Shown in pieces: positions 8,322 to 16,647 of a DNA stretch of 33,294 nucleotides. The stretch is from the IMG/VR virus record IMGVR_UViG_3300034374_009892, positions 1 to 33,294 of that record. The stretch is one strand, 5' to 3'. A program made the position numbers and the translations under genes. The first letter of the stretch is position 1, and each line of letters starts with the position of its first letter. Origin of the DNA: a virus. A model generated the notes under the pieces. That model saw only the letters and a list, made by a program, of their open reading frames with translations. It was not told the DNA's origin and made no database searches.

Positions 8322-8765
8322 ATGGCAATTCAACCATCTAAACTAGGCTACGAAGCACAGGCCAGAACTGGCTTCACCCATCAAATCGTCGTAGAGCACG
8401 GTGATTTCACCAACTCAACGAATACGCAGACGTTTACGGTATCTGTCCCAGCCGGGATGGTGGTAGGCAAAGCCCTCCACCGCTTGGTGACAGACTTCGA
8501 CAGTTCTGATGCAACCCTTACTTCTCTGGCTTACATCGTCGGGGATGGTGGCTCAACCAACCGCTTCCTTACCTCTACGGAGGTCTGTGTGGACGCAACC
8601 GAGGTTGACTACAAGGCGGGCGCTCTCAGCAACTACTACGTCTACACGGCAGCCGACACCATCGACATCACCTTTACGGCAACGAGCGGCAAAGACATCA
8701 GCACTGTGAACGCTGGTAAGCTTGTCGTCCTGTTGCAGATGTTCGACTCGGCTGACTTCGCATAA
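8322..8765 (+). CDS. Putative head decoration or stabilisation protein
   Basis: This is a 147-residue, Thr- and Val-rich, predicted all-beta protein without signal or transmembrane segments. A GAGGA Shine-Dalgarno lies ten bases before the ATG, among the better ribosome binding sites here and in keeping with a highly expressed virion protein. It follows the major capsid gene at once and precedes a strong hairpin, so the two likely share a transcript. Many phages place a capsid cement protein here; I do not recognise its family and the role is inferred from position. Confidence 0.6.
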   Translation: MAIQPSKLGYEAQARTGFTHQIVVEHGDFTNSTNTQTFTVSVPAGMVVGKALHRLVTDFDSSDATLTSLAYIVGDGGSTNRFLTSTEVCVDATEVDYKAGALSNYYVYTAADTIDITFTATSGKDISTVNAGKLVVLLQMFDSADFA

Positions 8766-8809
8766 TTACCAAAACAGCCCTGCCTTGGGTTGTGATGGTT
8801 CCCTGGAAC

Positions 8810-8840
8810 GGTGGGGGAATTCGCAGTCCCCCACCACTTT
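8810..8840 (+). terminator. Hairpin after the capsid genes, terminator-like
   Basis: A 9-bp perfect stem (GGTGGGGGA at 8810-8818 and TCCCCCACC at 8827-8835) encloses an 8-base loop. The following tract, ACTTTAACTT, is a weak U-run, so termination may be partial, or the hairpin may mark an mRNA 3' end. It would help keep capsid transcripts more abundant than downstream tail transcripts. Confidence 0.6.
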
Positions 8841-8845
8841 AACTT

Positions 8846-9154
8846 ATGGAAAACATACTAGAGAAAGTTGCAGCTCAGAGGGCCGAGCGGCACTACACCA
8901 ACTACGAGAAGCGCAATGCTCAGGCTGAGCGAGAAGCGCAAGAGATTGCTCGTAGCAACCAAGGATCCAGGTCTATCAAAGGGCTCGGTCAGCTGAAGTA
9001 TGAAATCCCTGGCAACGTCGCCAAGGAGTGGATGCACCAGGAACACAAAGACATCCTGCGCGACCCCGATTTCATCAAATACCAGCAACAGAAGAACCCT
9101 GAGCTTTTCGCTAAGCAGGACCGAAGGCGGAATACTGTTGGCTACGGCGACTAG
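8846..9154 (+). CDS. Small charged helical protein, unknown
   Basis: This 102-residue protein is rich in Glu, Arg, Gln and Lys. It has a long predicted N-terminal helix (KVAAQRAERHYTNYEKRNAQ) and a C-terminal stretch with WMHQEHKDILRDPDFIKYQQQ. No family is recognised. It starts six bases after the capsid hairpin and its stop abuts the GTG of the next gene. Placement between capsid and connector genes suggests a minor head or assembly protein. No clear Shine-Dalgarno precedes the ATG. Confidence 0.6.
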   Translation: MENILEKVAAQRAERHYTNYEKRNAQAEREAQEIARSNQGSRSIKGLGQLKYEIPGNVAKEWMHQEHKDILRDPDFIKYQQQKNPELFAKQDRRRNTVGYGD

Positions 9155-9913
9155 GTGAAAACTGTCGATTACAGCCTAATCTACGACAACGTTCTGAACC
9201 TTGCCGGCATTGAGCAGGATCTGGACGGCGTTAACCAGGTGGCACCAGGCAAGGTGCAGTGGAGGTTGCTAAGAGACTTCGTTAACAACCGGCTTAAACT
9301 GGGCTGGAACCAGGCCCGATGGCCAGAGCTTTGCGTTATTGAAAGCCGAACGGTTACCCAGTCTGGCGGTGTTGAAGGCAATTACGTTGCCCTAAATCAG
9401 AGCGGCCAGAACGAGATCGAAACGGTCTTTGAGGTTTGGGATAAGAACCCGAAGACAGCCGCTGACGGCACTCCAGTTGATTACTTCTTATCTGAGAACG
9501 GCATTCAGCTGGACACAACGCTAACGGCTGTCTGGGTGCATTACAGAAAGCAGCACCCACGTCTTACCGGCAATCTTTACAGTAAAGCAACCGGCACCAA
9601 TTACGCAGTAGGTGAGCAGGCTTACGACAACAACTTGGGCAACTTTTACACCGCCCTAGAGGCTATTACCGGTGATGGATCCACCGACAACAGCCCGAAC
9701 GCACAGCCAAGTAAGTGGAGCTTAGTAGAGCTTCCAGATGTGCTTCGAAATTTCTTAATCCGAGGCACGTATGCCGATTACTTGCGGCACGACGGCCAGA
9801 TGGACAAGTCGCACCCAGCAGAACGGGATGCGCAGGCAGCCCTGGACCAGGAGGTTAACCAGCTGGAGACCATCCAGGGGCAGGACGTAAGATACAAAGT
9901 AACAGGATACTGA
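9155..9913 (+). CDS. Putative head-tail connector (tail tubular A-like) protein
   Basis: The 252-residue protein begins DYSLIYDNVLNLAGIEQD and then KVQWRLLRDFVNNRLKLGWNQARWPELC, a helical pattern resembling the N-terminal half of podovirus adaptor or tail tubular A proteins. The second half is beta-rich, and the C-terminus is helical (AERDAQAALDQEVNQLETIQ). In such phages this protein forms a ring between portal and nozzle. It starts with GTG immediately after the preceding TAG and its TGA overlaps the next ATG. The call rests on position and general character, not on a specific motif. Confidence 0.55.
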   Translation: MKTVDYSLIYDNVLNLAGIEQDLDGVNQVAPGKVQWRLLRDFVNNRLKLGWNQARWPELCVIESRTVTQSGGVEGNYVALNQSGQNEIETVFEVWDKNPKTAADGTPVDYFLSENGIQLDTTLTAVWVHYRKQHPRLTGNLYSKATGTNYAVGEQAYDNNLGNFYTALEAITGDGSTDNSPNAQPSKWSLVELPDVLRNFLIRGTYADYLRHDGQMDKSHPAERDAQAALDQEVNQLETIQGQDVRYKVTGY

Positions 9914-10209
9914 TGAGCGGATTAACACTACACGGCAAAGTGCCTGGGCAGATGAGTTCCCAGCAGATTGAAATCGGCTCGCACGGTGATCCTTTCCCGG
10001 AGCCGAAGGACTACCTGGATGGATCTGACACAACCTACACAGGCGATATTAAGTATCTGTATGGCCATGGAACAGGTGGCGCACTCTGTAACATCAATTA
10101 CAAGTCTACTGAGATTGGATTGAGAACAACTGTTCGCATCATCGGGCTTTACCCTACCAACGCCTCTTCTGTGACTTGGACCGGCGACGGCGACATTACC
10201 GTTTACTAA
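9913..10209 (+). CDS. Small beta-rich structural-module protein, unknown
   Basis: The gene encodes 98 residues, opening MSGLTLHGKVPGQMSSQQIE. It is rich in Gly, Thr and Tyr with probable beta strands, ending SSVTWTGDGDITVY. It is translationally coupled to the previous gene (ATGA overlap) and its stop directly abuts the next ATG. No family is recognised. Co-transcription with connector and fibre genes suggests a minor virion component. Confidence 0.6.
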   Translation: MSGLTLHGKVPGQMSSQQIEIGSHGDPFPEPKDYLDGSDTTYTGDIKYLYGHGTGGALCNINYKSTEIGLRTTVRIIGLYPTNASSVTWTGDGDITVY

Positions 10210-10434
10210 ATGCTTTTAACAAGGGCTCCACTTCTTTGCTCAGCAACTCTTCTGGACGGTCTACCCGCTTCAGATGAGCAAGACTATTGGGTGGATCACT
10301 TAGGCAGCATCGTCTGCACGGACACAGGTCAGCAGACAATCACCAGCAACATTATTTTCTACTGGGCAGACCACAGGGGCAACACGGTTTGTGACCACCT
10401 TGGCAACGAAACATCCCTTTACCACGTAAGATGA
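10210..10434 (+). CDS. Small protein with two degenerate internal repeats
   Basis: The 74-residue protein contains two similar segments, YWVDHLGSIVCTDTG and YWADHRGNTVCDHLGN, about 25 residues apart, so it may have arisen by internal duplication of a short beta-hairpin-like unit with conserved Trp, Asp-His, Gly and Cys. It begins directly after the preceding TAA and overlaps the fibre gene by four bases. No known family is recognised; a minor tail or fibre-base role is inferred from position. Confidence 0.55.
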   Translation: MLLTRAPLLCSATLLDGLPASDEQDYWVDHLGSIVCTDTGQQTITSNIIFYWADHRGNTVCDHLGNETSLYHVR

Positions 10435-12050
10435 GCACTAGACTAAAAGACTGGCCAACAACGGCAACAACCGTCGATTCCGATGATTACTTCGGGATGG
10501 ACGGTGCAACCAACAATTCGCAGAAGATCCTCGGCTCATCCCTGAAGACGGACTTCGCGAGCACTTTCAGCGGAGACGCAACCACCTATAAGCTGTGTGA
10601 GTTGGACGGATCCAATAAGATCCCCGTCTCCCGTCTGCCTGCTGGTGCCTCCACCGGCAACGACTTAGGCGATCATAACGTTTCCACCAACACACCCACT
10701 GTCATTGACGGCACAGGCACGCTCTCCGATTACTACACGGTAACGGTGGGTGGCTCTAGGGACTACGGTTCCGGCAGTATTACGCTCGCAGCCGGCGACA
10801 TCCTGCGCTATGACGGCAGTGTCTGGTACAAGGTGCCTGGTGTTGCCAACCTTTTTGATGGATCAGCAACCCAAGCTGCCGCTGCAACTGCTGGTGATTA
10901 CCTCCAAACGGCAGATGTCAACGACCGAACCAGTGCGCGACAGCCTAGCAATGGAGGCTACTATAACGGCACTGATTCGGTTAATACTGTCGCTGACACT
11001 AACCTGCTATCCTTCGGTAACTCCACGACCGACTCACCTTTCAGTCTAGCTGCGGAGTTCGAAATCGATGATCTGACAAGTGGCTTTGAAATCGTTAGCA
11101 AAATGAAGAACCCTAATTATGAGTGGAGGCTAACAGTTGATACAGGAGGGTTAATCTCATTATCCCTTTGGGATAACGGGGTCATAAATAAACTGATTGC
11201 TAAAGGCACGACTGTTCTTACCACGGGAAAAAAACACCACGTAGTTGCTACTTACAACGGAAACGCGTCGTCTTACACTGACATCAATCTCTATTGGAAT
11301 GGCGAAGCCGAAACTCTGACGGATGCCTCTGGCGGCTCCTATGTTGCTATGCACAACACGTCTCAGGCGGTAGAGATCGGCGAAGGGAACGCAGTCCACG
11401 CAAACGGGAAGATTCACAGCGTTCTCATCTTCAACCGTGAACTCACGGCTACACAAGTGGCGAGGTTGGGAGTGACCGGGAACAGCGTAGAAGTCGCCGA
11501 CCAATGGGGTGGCACAGAAGTAACAAGCGGCACTCTGGAAGTCGGACAAAGATACCGCATTTCCAATTTCCAGAGCGGGGACGACTTCACTAACGTGGGA
11601 GCAAGCTCCAACGCGACTGACGTTGAGTTTATCGCTACAGGGACCACGCCGACAACCTGGAGTAATTCTAGCGGGATCACACCCATCGGAGCTGTCGCAG
11701 CATACCTCCCTGAGTCCGTTGAATCTGATGGTTCAATCCGCGACGCGTCTTCGAACGGCTTGCACGCTAGTGCAACGTCTGTCACTCCACTGAGGAAGAC
11801 TCAGGTCGTTGACATTGACGCAGAGAGCCCTGCGGCAGATTCGATGCTTTTGGATGTGAAGGTTGCCGGATCTTCTAAGGCTGGGATTGATGCAGAAGGC
11901 ACCATCCGCCAGGAGAACTTGGCTACGGATGCCCCTGTTGCGAAATATGCAGCAGATGCGATCACTACAGCCGGAACGGTCAGCCATCAGATCCCAATCG
12001 ATATTGGTGGAACAACCTACTACTTAGTCGCCCACACCCACGGAAGCTAA
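10431..12050 (+). CDS. Tail fibre or spike protein with a LamG/concanavalin-like domain
   Basis: The 539-residue protein starts with a short virion-attachment-like region (about 1-110, with LCELDGSNKIPVSRLPAG). Residues about 200-345 form a LamG/concanavalin A-like glucanase fold, recognisable by FSLAAEFEIDDL, the KKHHVVATYNG strand, the INLYWNGE strand and the closing KIHSVLIFNRELTATQVARL. Such domains commonly bind carbohydrate. After it comes a tail-fibre element seen in many phages (GQRYRISNFQSGDDFTNVGA, TGTTPTTWSNSSG). It is likely a receptor-binding protein that recognises a host surface glycan. It overlaps the small gene before it by four bases. Confidence 0.8.
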   Translation: MSTRLKDWPTTATTVDSDDYFGMDGATNNSQKILGSSLKTDFASTFSGDATTYKLCELDGSNKIPVSRLPAGASTGNDLGDHNVSTNTPTVIDGTGTLSDYYTVTVGGSRDYGSGSITLAAGDILRYDGSVWYKVPGVANLFDGSATQAAAATAGDYLQTADVNDRTSARQPSNGGYYNGTDSVNTVADTNLLSFGNSTTDSPFSLAAEFEIDDLTSGFEIVSKMKNPNYEWRLTVDTGGLISLSLWDNGVINKLIAKGTTVLTTGKKHHVVATYNGNASSYTDINLYWNGEAETLTDASGGSYVAMHNTSQAVEIGEGNAVHANGKIHSVLIFNRELTATQVARLGVTGNSVEVADQWGGTEVTSGTLEVGQRYRISNFQSGDDFTNVGASSNATDVEFIATGTTPTTWSNSSGITPIGAVAAYLPESVESDGSIRDASSNGLHASATSVTPLRKTQVVDIDAESPAADSMLLDVKVAGSSKAGIDAEGTIRQENLATDAPVAKYAADAITTAGTVSHQIPIDIGGTTYYLVAHTHGS

Positions 12051-12054
12051 TCAT

Positions 12055-12354
12055 ATGAGCGCAGAAACAGATTACATACGAGCAGAGCTAAACGCCGCCA
12101 AGGCATCTCTCAACAACCAGTCACTCAGGATCGCAGCCAACAAAAAGATCGACCAAGGGCTAGCCCTACTGGATGCGCGTGACGGGTTGGAGGCCACCGG
12201 GGCAGTCCTCCCCGATATGGACGTTGCCACCGTAGGCAACCTCTATGATGGCATTGAGGGGTCTCTTAATGCTGTCAACGCCAATGATGTGGCCTTCAAA
12301 GATAAGGCCGCAATCCTCTCTGAACTCTCTGAACTCGCTGCACTGGAGGACTGA
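12055..12354 (+). CDS. Small helical protein downstream of the fibre gene, unknown
   Basis: This 99-residue, Ala-, Leu- and Asp-rich protein is predicted mostly helical (ETDYIRAELNAAKASLNNQ, KKIDQGLALLDARDG). No signal peptide, membrane segment or known domain is seen. It follows the fibre gene by four bases and ends one base before the ATG of a lipoprotein gene. A fibre chaperone or minor structural protein is possible. Recognition is absent. Confidence 0.55.
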   Translation: MSAETDYIRAELNAAKASLNNQSLRIAANKKIDQGLALLDARDGLEATGAVLPDMDVATVGNLYDGIEGSLNAVNANDVAFKDKAAILSELSELAALED

Positions 12355-12355
12355 A

Positions 12356-12727
12356 ATGAAAGCCTTAACAGCTATCTTTCTAGCCTCCATCTGCTTGTTG
12401 GGTTGCACCCGATACAGCAACAGGGTGCAGACGGAGGGTGGTGGCCAGCTGACAACATCCGTCGTAGCCTTCGGGGCGAAAGTGGATTTAGCTGGAATTG
12501 AGAGTGACAAGGAGCTTGGCCCGGACGGGCTAAAGCAATCCACCAAAGCAGATGCAGCCAGCGGGGAGGCGCAGTTACGCGACCTTGCTGCCGTGTTTCT
12601 GGCAGGCTCTCAGGTTGGCTCTTCTGGTGGCCCTGGATTATCTGATGAAGTCATTCTGGCCCTTATCAATCGGCCACCCGCTACCATTGTTGTAACCAAC
12701 GCGCCTGCGGCCCCTGCTGAGGACTGA
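12356..12727 (+). CDS. Predicted lipoprotein, possible outer-membrane spanin or exclusion factor
   Basis: I chose the ATG at 12356 because it is preceded by GGAGG and opens with a lipoprotein signal, MKALTAIFLASICLLGC, with the lipobox LLGC and lipidated Cys17. An upstream in-frame start would place this signal 37 residues inside the protein. The mature part is about 107 residues, Gly/Ser/Ala-rich and acidic, ending NAPAAPAED. The product should be anchored to a membrane facing the periplasm. In phages such lipoproteins are outer-membrane spanins or surface-exclusion proteins. The next gene encodes a protein with one C-terminal membrane helix, but a spanin pair is only a possibility. Confidence 0.7.
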   Translation: MKALTAIFLASICLLGCTRYSNRVQTEGGGQLTTSVVAFGAKVDLAGIESDKELGPDGLKQSTKADAASGEAQLRDLAAVFLAGSQVGSSGGPGLSDEVILALINRPPATIVVTNAPAAPAED

Positions 12728-12733
12728 GGCGTC

Positions 12734-12774
12734 AGCAGATACGAAAGCCGGAACGTCTGCTTGCCCTGCCTTTT
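12734..12774 (+). terminator. Hairpin with short T-run, possible terminator
   Basis: AGCAGA (12734-12739) can pair with TCTGCT (12756-12761), extended by a CG pair inside. TTTT follows at 12771-12774, nine bases later. That distance is long for an intrinsic terminator, so this is a weak call. It sits in the 95-bp gap before the PAS gene. Confidence 0.35.
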
Positions 12775-12822
12775 CTCACCACCTCCGGTTAGTGGCGGCC
12801 TTGCCGAATATGAACGTAGTAA

Positions 12823-13356
12823 GTGGACAATTTAGAGACCCAGTTTTCGCCTGCAAAAGTCTTTCAGCAGGCATTCGACGAGGCACCCATTGGTATTGCG
12901 GTGGTCAGCGGGGAAGGGCAGTGGCTGTATGTCAATGAAGAGCTGTGCAGGATTTTTGGATACGCTCCTTCAGAAATTCAAAAGCGGACATGGCGAGAGC
13001 TTACCTATGACGCGGACATTGAGCCCGACCAGCAGGAAGTCGACAAATGCCGCAAAAGGAATGGATCTGATGGATACAGCATGGAGAAGCGTTATCGTCG
13101 CAAAAACGCGAACGAAGCGTTCTGGGCATCTCTTGTAGTCAGTGTTGTAAGGAATGACGATGGTGAATTCGAAAATTTCATCAGTTATGTGGTTCCTTGT
13201 GCTCGCCCTGCTGCGACTGTCATTGGCTGGGCTTGGGCTCTTAAAAACTGGAAGCCAATTGGTAGCGCTGTTGGTTCTGCTCTCGTTTTCCTCTGCTGGG
13301 CATTTGGGTGGATAACGGATGAGAAATTCGAAGCTCTAAAGAAGCTCTTTCTGTGA
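12823..13356 (+). CDS. PAS-domain protein with a C-terminal membrane helix
   Basis: Residues about 13-124 form a PAS domain with PAC-type ending: FQQAFDEAPIGIAVVSGEG, WLYVNEELCRIFGYAPSEI, the YDADIEPDQQEVDKC helix, YSMEKRYRRKNANEAFWASLVVS and FENFISYVV. PAS domains sense small ligands, redox state or light, or mediate dimerisation. No kinase, GGDEF or HTH output domain follows; instead residues about 145-164 (PIGSAVGSALVFLCWAFGWI) form a probable transmembrane segment near the end. The start is GTG without a clear Shine-Dalgarno. It lies between a lipoprotein and a glycosyltransferase. A membrane-anchored sensor, or a PAS-controlled holin-like or exclusion protein, are possibilities. The domain is clear; the role is not. 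Confidence 0.8.
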   Translation: MDNLETQFSPAKVFQQAFDEAPIGIAVVSGEGQWLYVNEELCRIFGYAPSEIQKRTWRELTYDADIEPDQQEVDKCRKRNGSDGYSMEKRYRRKNANEAFWASLVVSVVRNDDGEFENFISYVVPCARPAATVIGWAWALKNWKPIGSAVGSALVFLCWAFGWITDEKFEALKKLFL

Positions 13357-13369
13357 TGGATTAACTTTT

Positions 13370-14401
13370 ATGAAAACCAGGGTTGTTCTGCGAGGCGTGC
13401 CTGATGGCTATTCTAGCTATTCCTTCCATTGGATGCACGTTGTTAGAGGTTTGGGAAAGCTAGGGTATGACGTTAACACGCTACCGATTGATTGCGACAT
13501 GCGGGAAGCCGGAAGGGTTCCCCGTTGGGCTGCTGATACGATAGTCCACAAGTTGCAGGTTGAACCGTGGGAGATGGTGATCCACTGCCCGTCTTTTGGG
13601 CCGGCTGAGAAGAAGGACATCATCTATAACACAATGTGGGAGTCAACCAGGTTGCCTTCTCAGGCAGTGGTTAACCTCAACAACACTATCGGTGTGATTG
13701 TTCCCAGCGAGTGGCAGCAATCGGTGTTCAGTGCTCAGGGCGTAGATGTTCCGATCTACAAAGTGCCGATGGGCTGCCGAACGGAACTGTTTAACTACAG
13801 GCCAAAGAAAGAGAAGGACTACTTTCTGTTTGGAGCGGCAGGCCGAACGATGGCAGGGGGTTGCCGGAAGCAGATCCCCGATGTGGTGGAAGCTTTCCAG
13901 TTGGCCTTCGATGGTCGGGACGACGTTAAGTTGCAGGTGAAGTGTTACCCAGAGGATCCCGACATTGCGGTTGAGGATGATCGGGTTGAGCTGATCAAAG
14001 AGTTTTGGGAGCCGGAGAGGTTGGCGCAGTGGTATGAGGACTTAGACTGCTTTGTGAGCGCCTCCAGGGGCGAAGGCTGGGGGTTGATGCAGCACGAGGC
14101 AATGGCTATTGGCCGGCCTGTGATTGCTGTGCCGTTTGGTGGTATCAGTGAGTTCTACGACGAGACCGTAGGGTTTCCGGTTGATTACAAACTAGTAGCC
14201 GGAACCAACCACTACAAAGACTGCGGTCTGTATGCGGAAGCGGATTTCGATTCCTTAATTGCACAGATGCAGCGGGTGGCCGAAGGTGGCAGTGAGGTGG
14301 AAGATAAAAGCCTGAAAGCCTCCTTAAGGGGGGCGAAGTATTCCTGGGAGCGATCAAATGAGACTTTGGAGTCAGCTTTGAAGAGCATGGCTGTAATATG
14401 A
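13370..14401 (+). CDS. GT4-like glycosyltransferase (GT-B fold)
   Basis: The 343-residue protein looks like a family 4 retaining glycosyltransferase. The N-terminal Rossmann half includes YSFHWMHVVRGLGKLGYDV and VIVPSEWQQSVF. The C-terminal nucleotide-sugar half has YFLFGAAGR, then SRGEGWGLMQHEAMAIGRPV with the E-x7-E motif (Glu235, Glu243), and AVPFGGISEFYDE. It transfers a sugar from an activated donor; donor and acceptor cannot be read from sequence. The ATG lacks a Shine-Dalgarno. It sits inside the tail module and its end overlaps the next tail gene by four bases. Candidate targets are virion proteins or host surface glycan (serotype conversion). Confidence 0.85.
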   Translation: MKTRVVLRGVPDGYSSYSFHWMHVVRGLGKLGYDVNTLPIDCDMREAGRVPRWAADTIVHKLQVEPWEMVIHCPSFGPAEKKDIIYNTMWESTRLPSQAVVNLNNTIGVIVPSEWQQSVFSAQGVDVPIYKVPMGCRTELFNYRPKKEKDYFLFGAAGRTMAGGCRKQIPDVVEAFQLAFDGRDDVKLQVKCYPEDPDIAVEDDRVELIKEFWEPERLAQWYEDLDCFVSASRGEGWGLMQHEAMAIGRPVIAVPFGGISEFYDETVGFPVDYKLVAGTNHYKDCGLYAEADFDSLIAQMQRVAEGGSEVEDKSLKASLRGAKYSWERSNETLESALKSMAVI

Positions 14402-16647
14402 ACCAACTGATTAACAGTTTAGATGAGCAGAGGTTGCCTGATGGCGACCTTTACTTTACTGGGGTAGACATGCGGGTTGACCCCCAGCAGTTAAAGCCTG
14501 GGTTCTGTTCGTTTGCTAAGAATGCTCGTTTCCGATTTGGGAGAGCCGAGGCGCGTCTGGGGATGATGCCTGTAAGGTTTAACTTCCTCGGAGCAACCAG
14601 TTGGGGTGTTAACTGGGATGAGGGTGATATCAATTGGAACATTCCGGTAAGTATTGGCACTATTTACGGCGTTGGTGTGTGGGAAGATCCTAACGGTGCG
14701 CAGTGGCAACTGTTCGCAGCCAGCAGGACGGGTGAAGCCATTAAAATCTGGGCTGGCCGCCAGGGTAACCGAGTGCGGCAGGTGCCTGTTTCGGTAACCA
14801 TCGCCGTTCCATCGGACAGCAACTTTCCCTCTAACAGCCAGACTGCGCTGGATGGCTTTTGGTTCACATCAGCCTTCAACAAGTGCTTCCTGCATCGGGG
14901 TTACGACGACACCGTTTTGACGATGGATTCGCTGGATACAGGCTTTACTGTTGCCACATCTACCGATTCTACTAATCCTTCGATTTTTAGTATTCCGAAC
15001 AGTAAGACTTCCATTTACTTCCAGAATCGGCTTTCTGTCCCCTACATCCCTACAGGTGCCTCTAAGGCAGACAATGTTGCTGTCTCCGACATTCTGAGCG
15101 CAACAGATTACTCAGTCTTCAACAGCTTTCGGATTAACCAGGGTGACGCAGATGACGTGGTTCACCTGGAGAAGTTCAATGACAACACCATCGTTGTCTT
15201 TAAGGACTCCTCAATCTATGCAGTGACCAACCTACAGGGCGACTGGAGCGCAAACGCCATTCTGGACGACATCACCACGGAGTATGGATTGGTTGGTAGG
15301 CGATCAGTGGTTAACGTCGGCAAAGATCTGTGGTTCCTTAGCCAGCGAGGGGTTACCAGCATCAACCGTACGGAAGAGAACAAGCTGCAAGGGACAGATC
15401 AACCGAACAGTGCCCCGATGCAGCCAATGGTTGACCGCATTAACTGGTTTGCTGCAAAGAACAATGCCTCAGCCGGCTACTTCAGAGATCGCTACTACCT
15501 GAGCATTCCAATCGATGGCAGTTACACTAACAACTGTGTCCTGGTCTACGACTTTCTGAACAAAGCCTGGAGCGGTTACGATGACACAACGGTTAAGTAT
15601 TTCTTCACAGCAGACAACAACGGATCTGACGCCCTCTACTTTGTAGACTACTCCGGTTGCATCGGCCTCTATGAGTATTCGGAAGAAGATGCAATCAAAG
15701 CGGGTGCTACTGGCACTTACTCTGTAGACATTGTGCTTTCTGGCCACCCTTCAGACGGCTCCACGCTAAGCGTAACGAATGGCGATACGATCAGGGCAAC
15801 GAGAGAGGTCGAATGGTCGGAACACCCATCAGGGGACGATGTGACGCTAAGCGATGGCACCACAGCTGTTCTGTCTCTGGCCGAGAACTGGGACCAGGGG
15901 GCAACAAAGCATTGGGGTGTTGGCTCTGATTACTCTGATCCTTGCAACACATTCCCCGCTCAAAACCTTTACCTCGGCTTTTCGACGGGCAACGCTAACT
16001 ACGATCAGTGGGATAGCGGTGGAGCAACAGCGAGCCAGCTTGCCTGTGGTGTGCGCCTTACCAGCTCCAGCCCGATTGGTGTTACGACCAACGACCCCTA
16101 CATCACCCTGATCAATTCGGCTGAGACTTCCGTCACTTGCCAGCCGATTGAATTCGAAGTCATCACCAGGGCTTATGGCTATGCTGGGGGCAACCAGGGC
16201 CGATGGCGAACAGGAATGCTCCACGTCAGCACCTGGGATCCAAAATACACGGTGACAGTTATAACCGATGGAGCCTACGAAGAGTCTGCCTGGGTGGACC
16301 AAAACGGTGCCATTGCTTATATTACAAAGGACAGAACCAAGTATCTCGGTTTTGCAATTGAGGACTGGGCGGTGGCGAATCCGAACAAGGATTTCAGAAC
16401 ACCGGGCCGAGAGGACTATTCGGTAACGCTGGACACAGATGAAGTGAACGGAGGCACCTGCCTGGACGATGGCGGGATTGAGCTAGCGAAGTACCAGACC
16501 TGGGCCAATAAGTATCTGACGAACAGAAGGGGCAGCTACTACCAGGTCAAAATCACAAACATCCAGGGCCGGATAAGAATCCACGCCGCAGGTGCTGAGA
16601 AGATGAATGGCGAGCAGAAGCACGGCGAACACGGAGCACTACACTAA
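14398..16647 (+). CDS. Tail nozzle or stabilisation-like protein (P22 gp10 / tail tubular B type)
   Basis: This 749-residue protein begins GDLYFTGVDMRVDPQQLKPGFCSFAKNARFRFGRAEARLG, the pattern of podovirus nozzle and packaged-DNA stabilisation proteins. The next 400 residues contain repeated beta-propeller-like blades (WQLFAASRTGEAIKIW, DNTIVVFKDSSIYAVTNLQG, GKDLWFLSQRGVTSINR, VLVYDFLNKAWSGY). The last 300 residues are beta-rich and may be a lectin- or fibre-like extension. The protein likely forms the central tail tube below the connector ring. It overlaps the glycosyltransferase by four bases and its TAA shares a base with the next ATG. Confidence 0.8.
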   Translation: MNQLINSLDEQRLPDGDLYFTGVDMRVDPQQLKPGFCSFAKNARFRFGRAEARLGMMPVRFNFLGATSWGVNWDEGDINWNIPVSIGTIYGVGVWEDPNGAQWQLFAASRTGEAIKIWAGRQGNRVRQVPVSVTIAVPSDSNFPSNSQTALDGFWFTSAFNKCFLHRGYDDTVLTMDSLDTGFTVATSTDSTNPSIFSIPNSKTSIYFQNRLSVPYIPTGASKADNVAVSDILSATDYSVFNSFRINQGDADDVVHLEKFNDNTIVVFKDSSIYAVTNLQGDWSANAILDDITTEYGLVGRRSVVNVGKDLWFLSQRGVTSINRTEENKLQGTDQPNSAPMQPMVDRINWFAAKNNASAGYFRDRYYLSIPIDGSYTNNCVLVYDFLNKAWSGYDDTTVKYFFTADNNGSDALYFVDYSGCIGLYEYSEEDAIKAGATGTYSVDIVLSGHPSDGSTLSVTNGDTIRATREVEWSEHPSGDDVTLSDGTTAVLSLAENWDQGATKHWGVGSDYSDPCNTFPAQNLYLGFSTGNANYDQWDSGGATASQLACGVRLTSSSPIGVTTNDPYITLINSAETSVTCQPIEFEVITRAYGYAGGNQGRWRTGMLHVSTWDPKYTVTVITDGAYEESAWVDQNGAIAYITKDRTKYLGFAIEDWAVANPNKDFRTPGREDYSVTLDTDEVNGGTCLDDGGIELAKYQTWANKYLTNRRGSYYQVKITNIQGRIRIHAAGAEKMNGEQKHGEHGALH

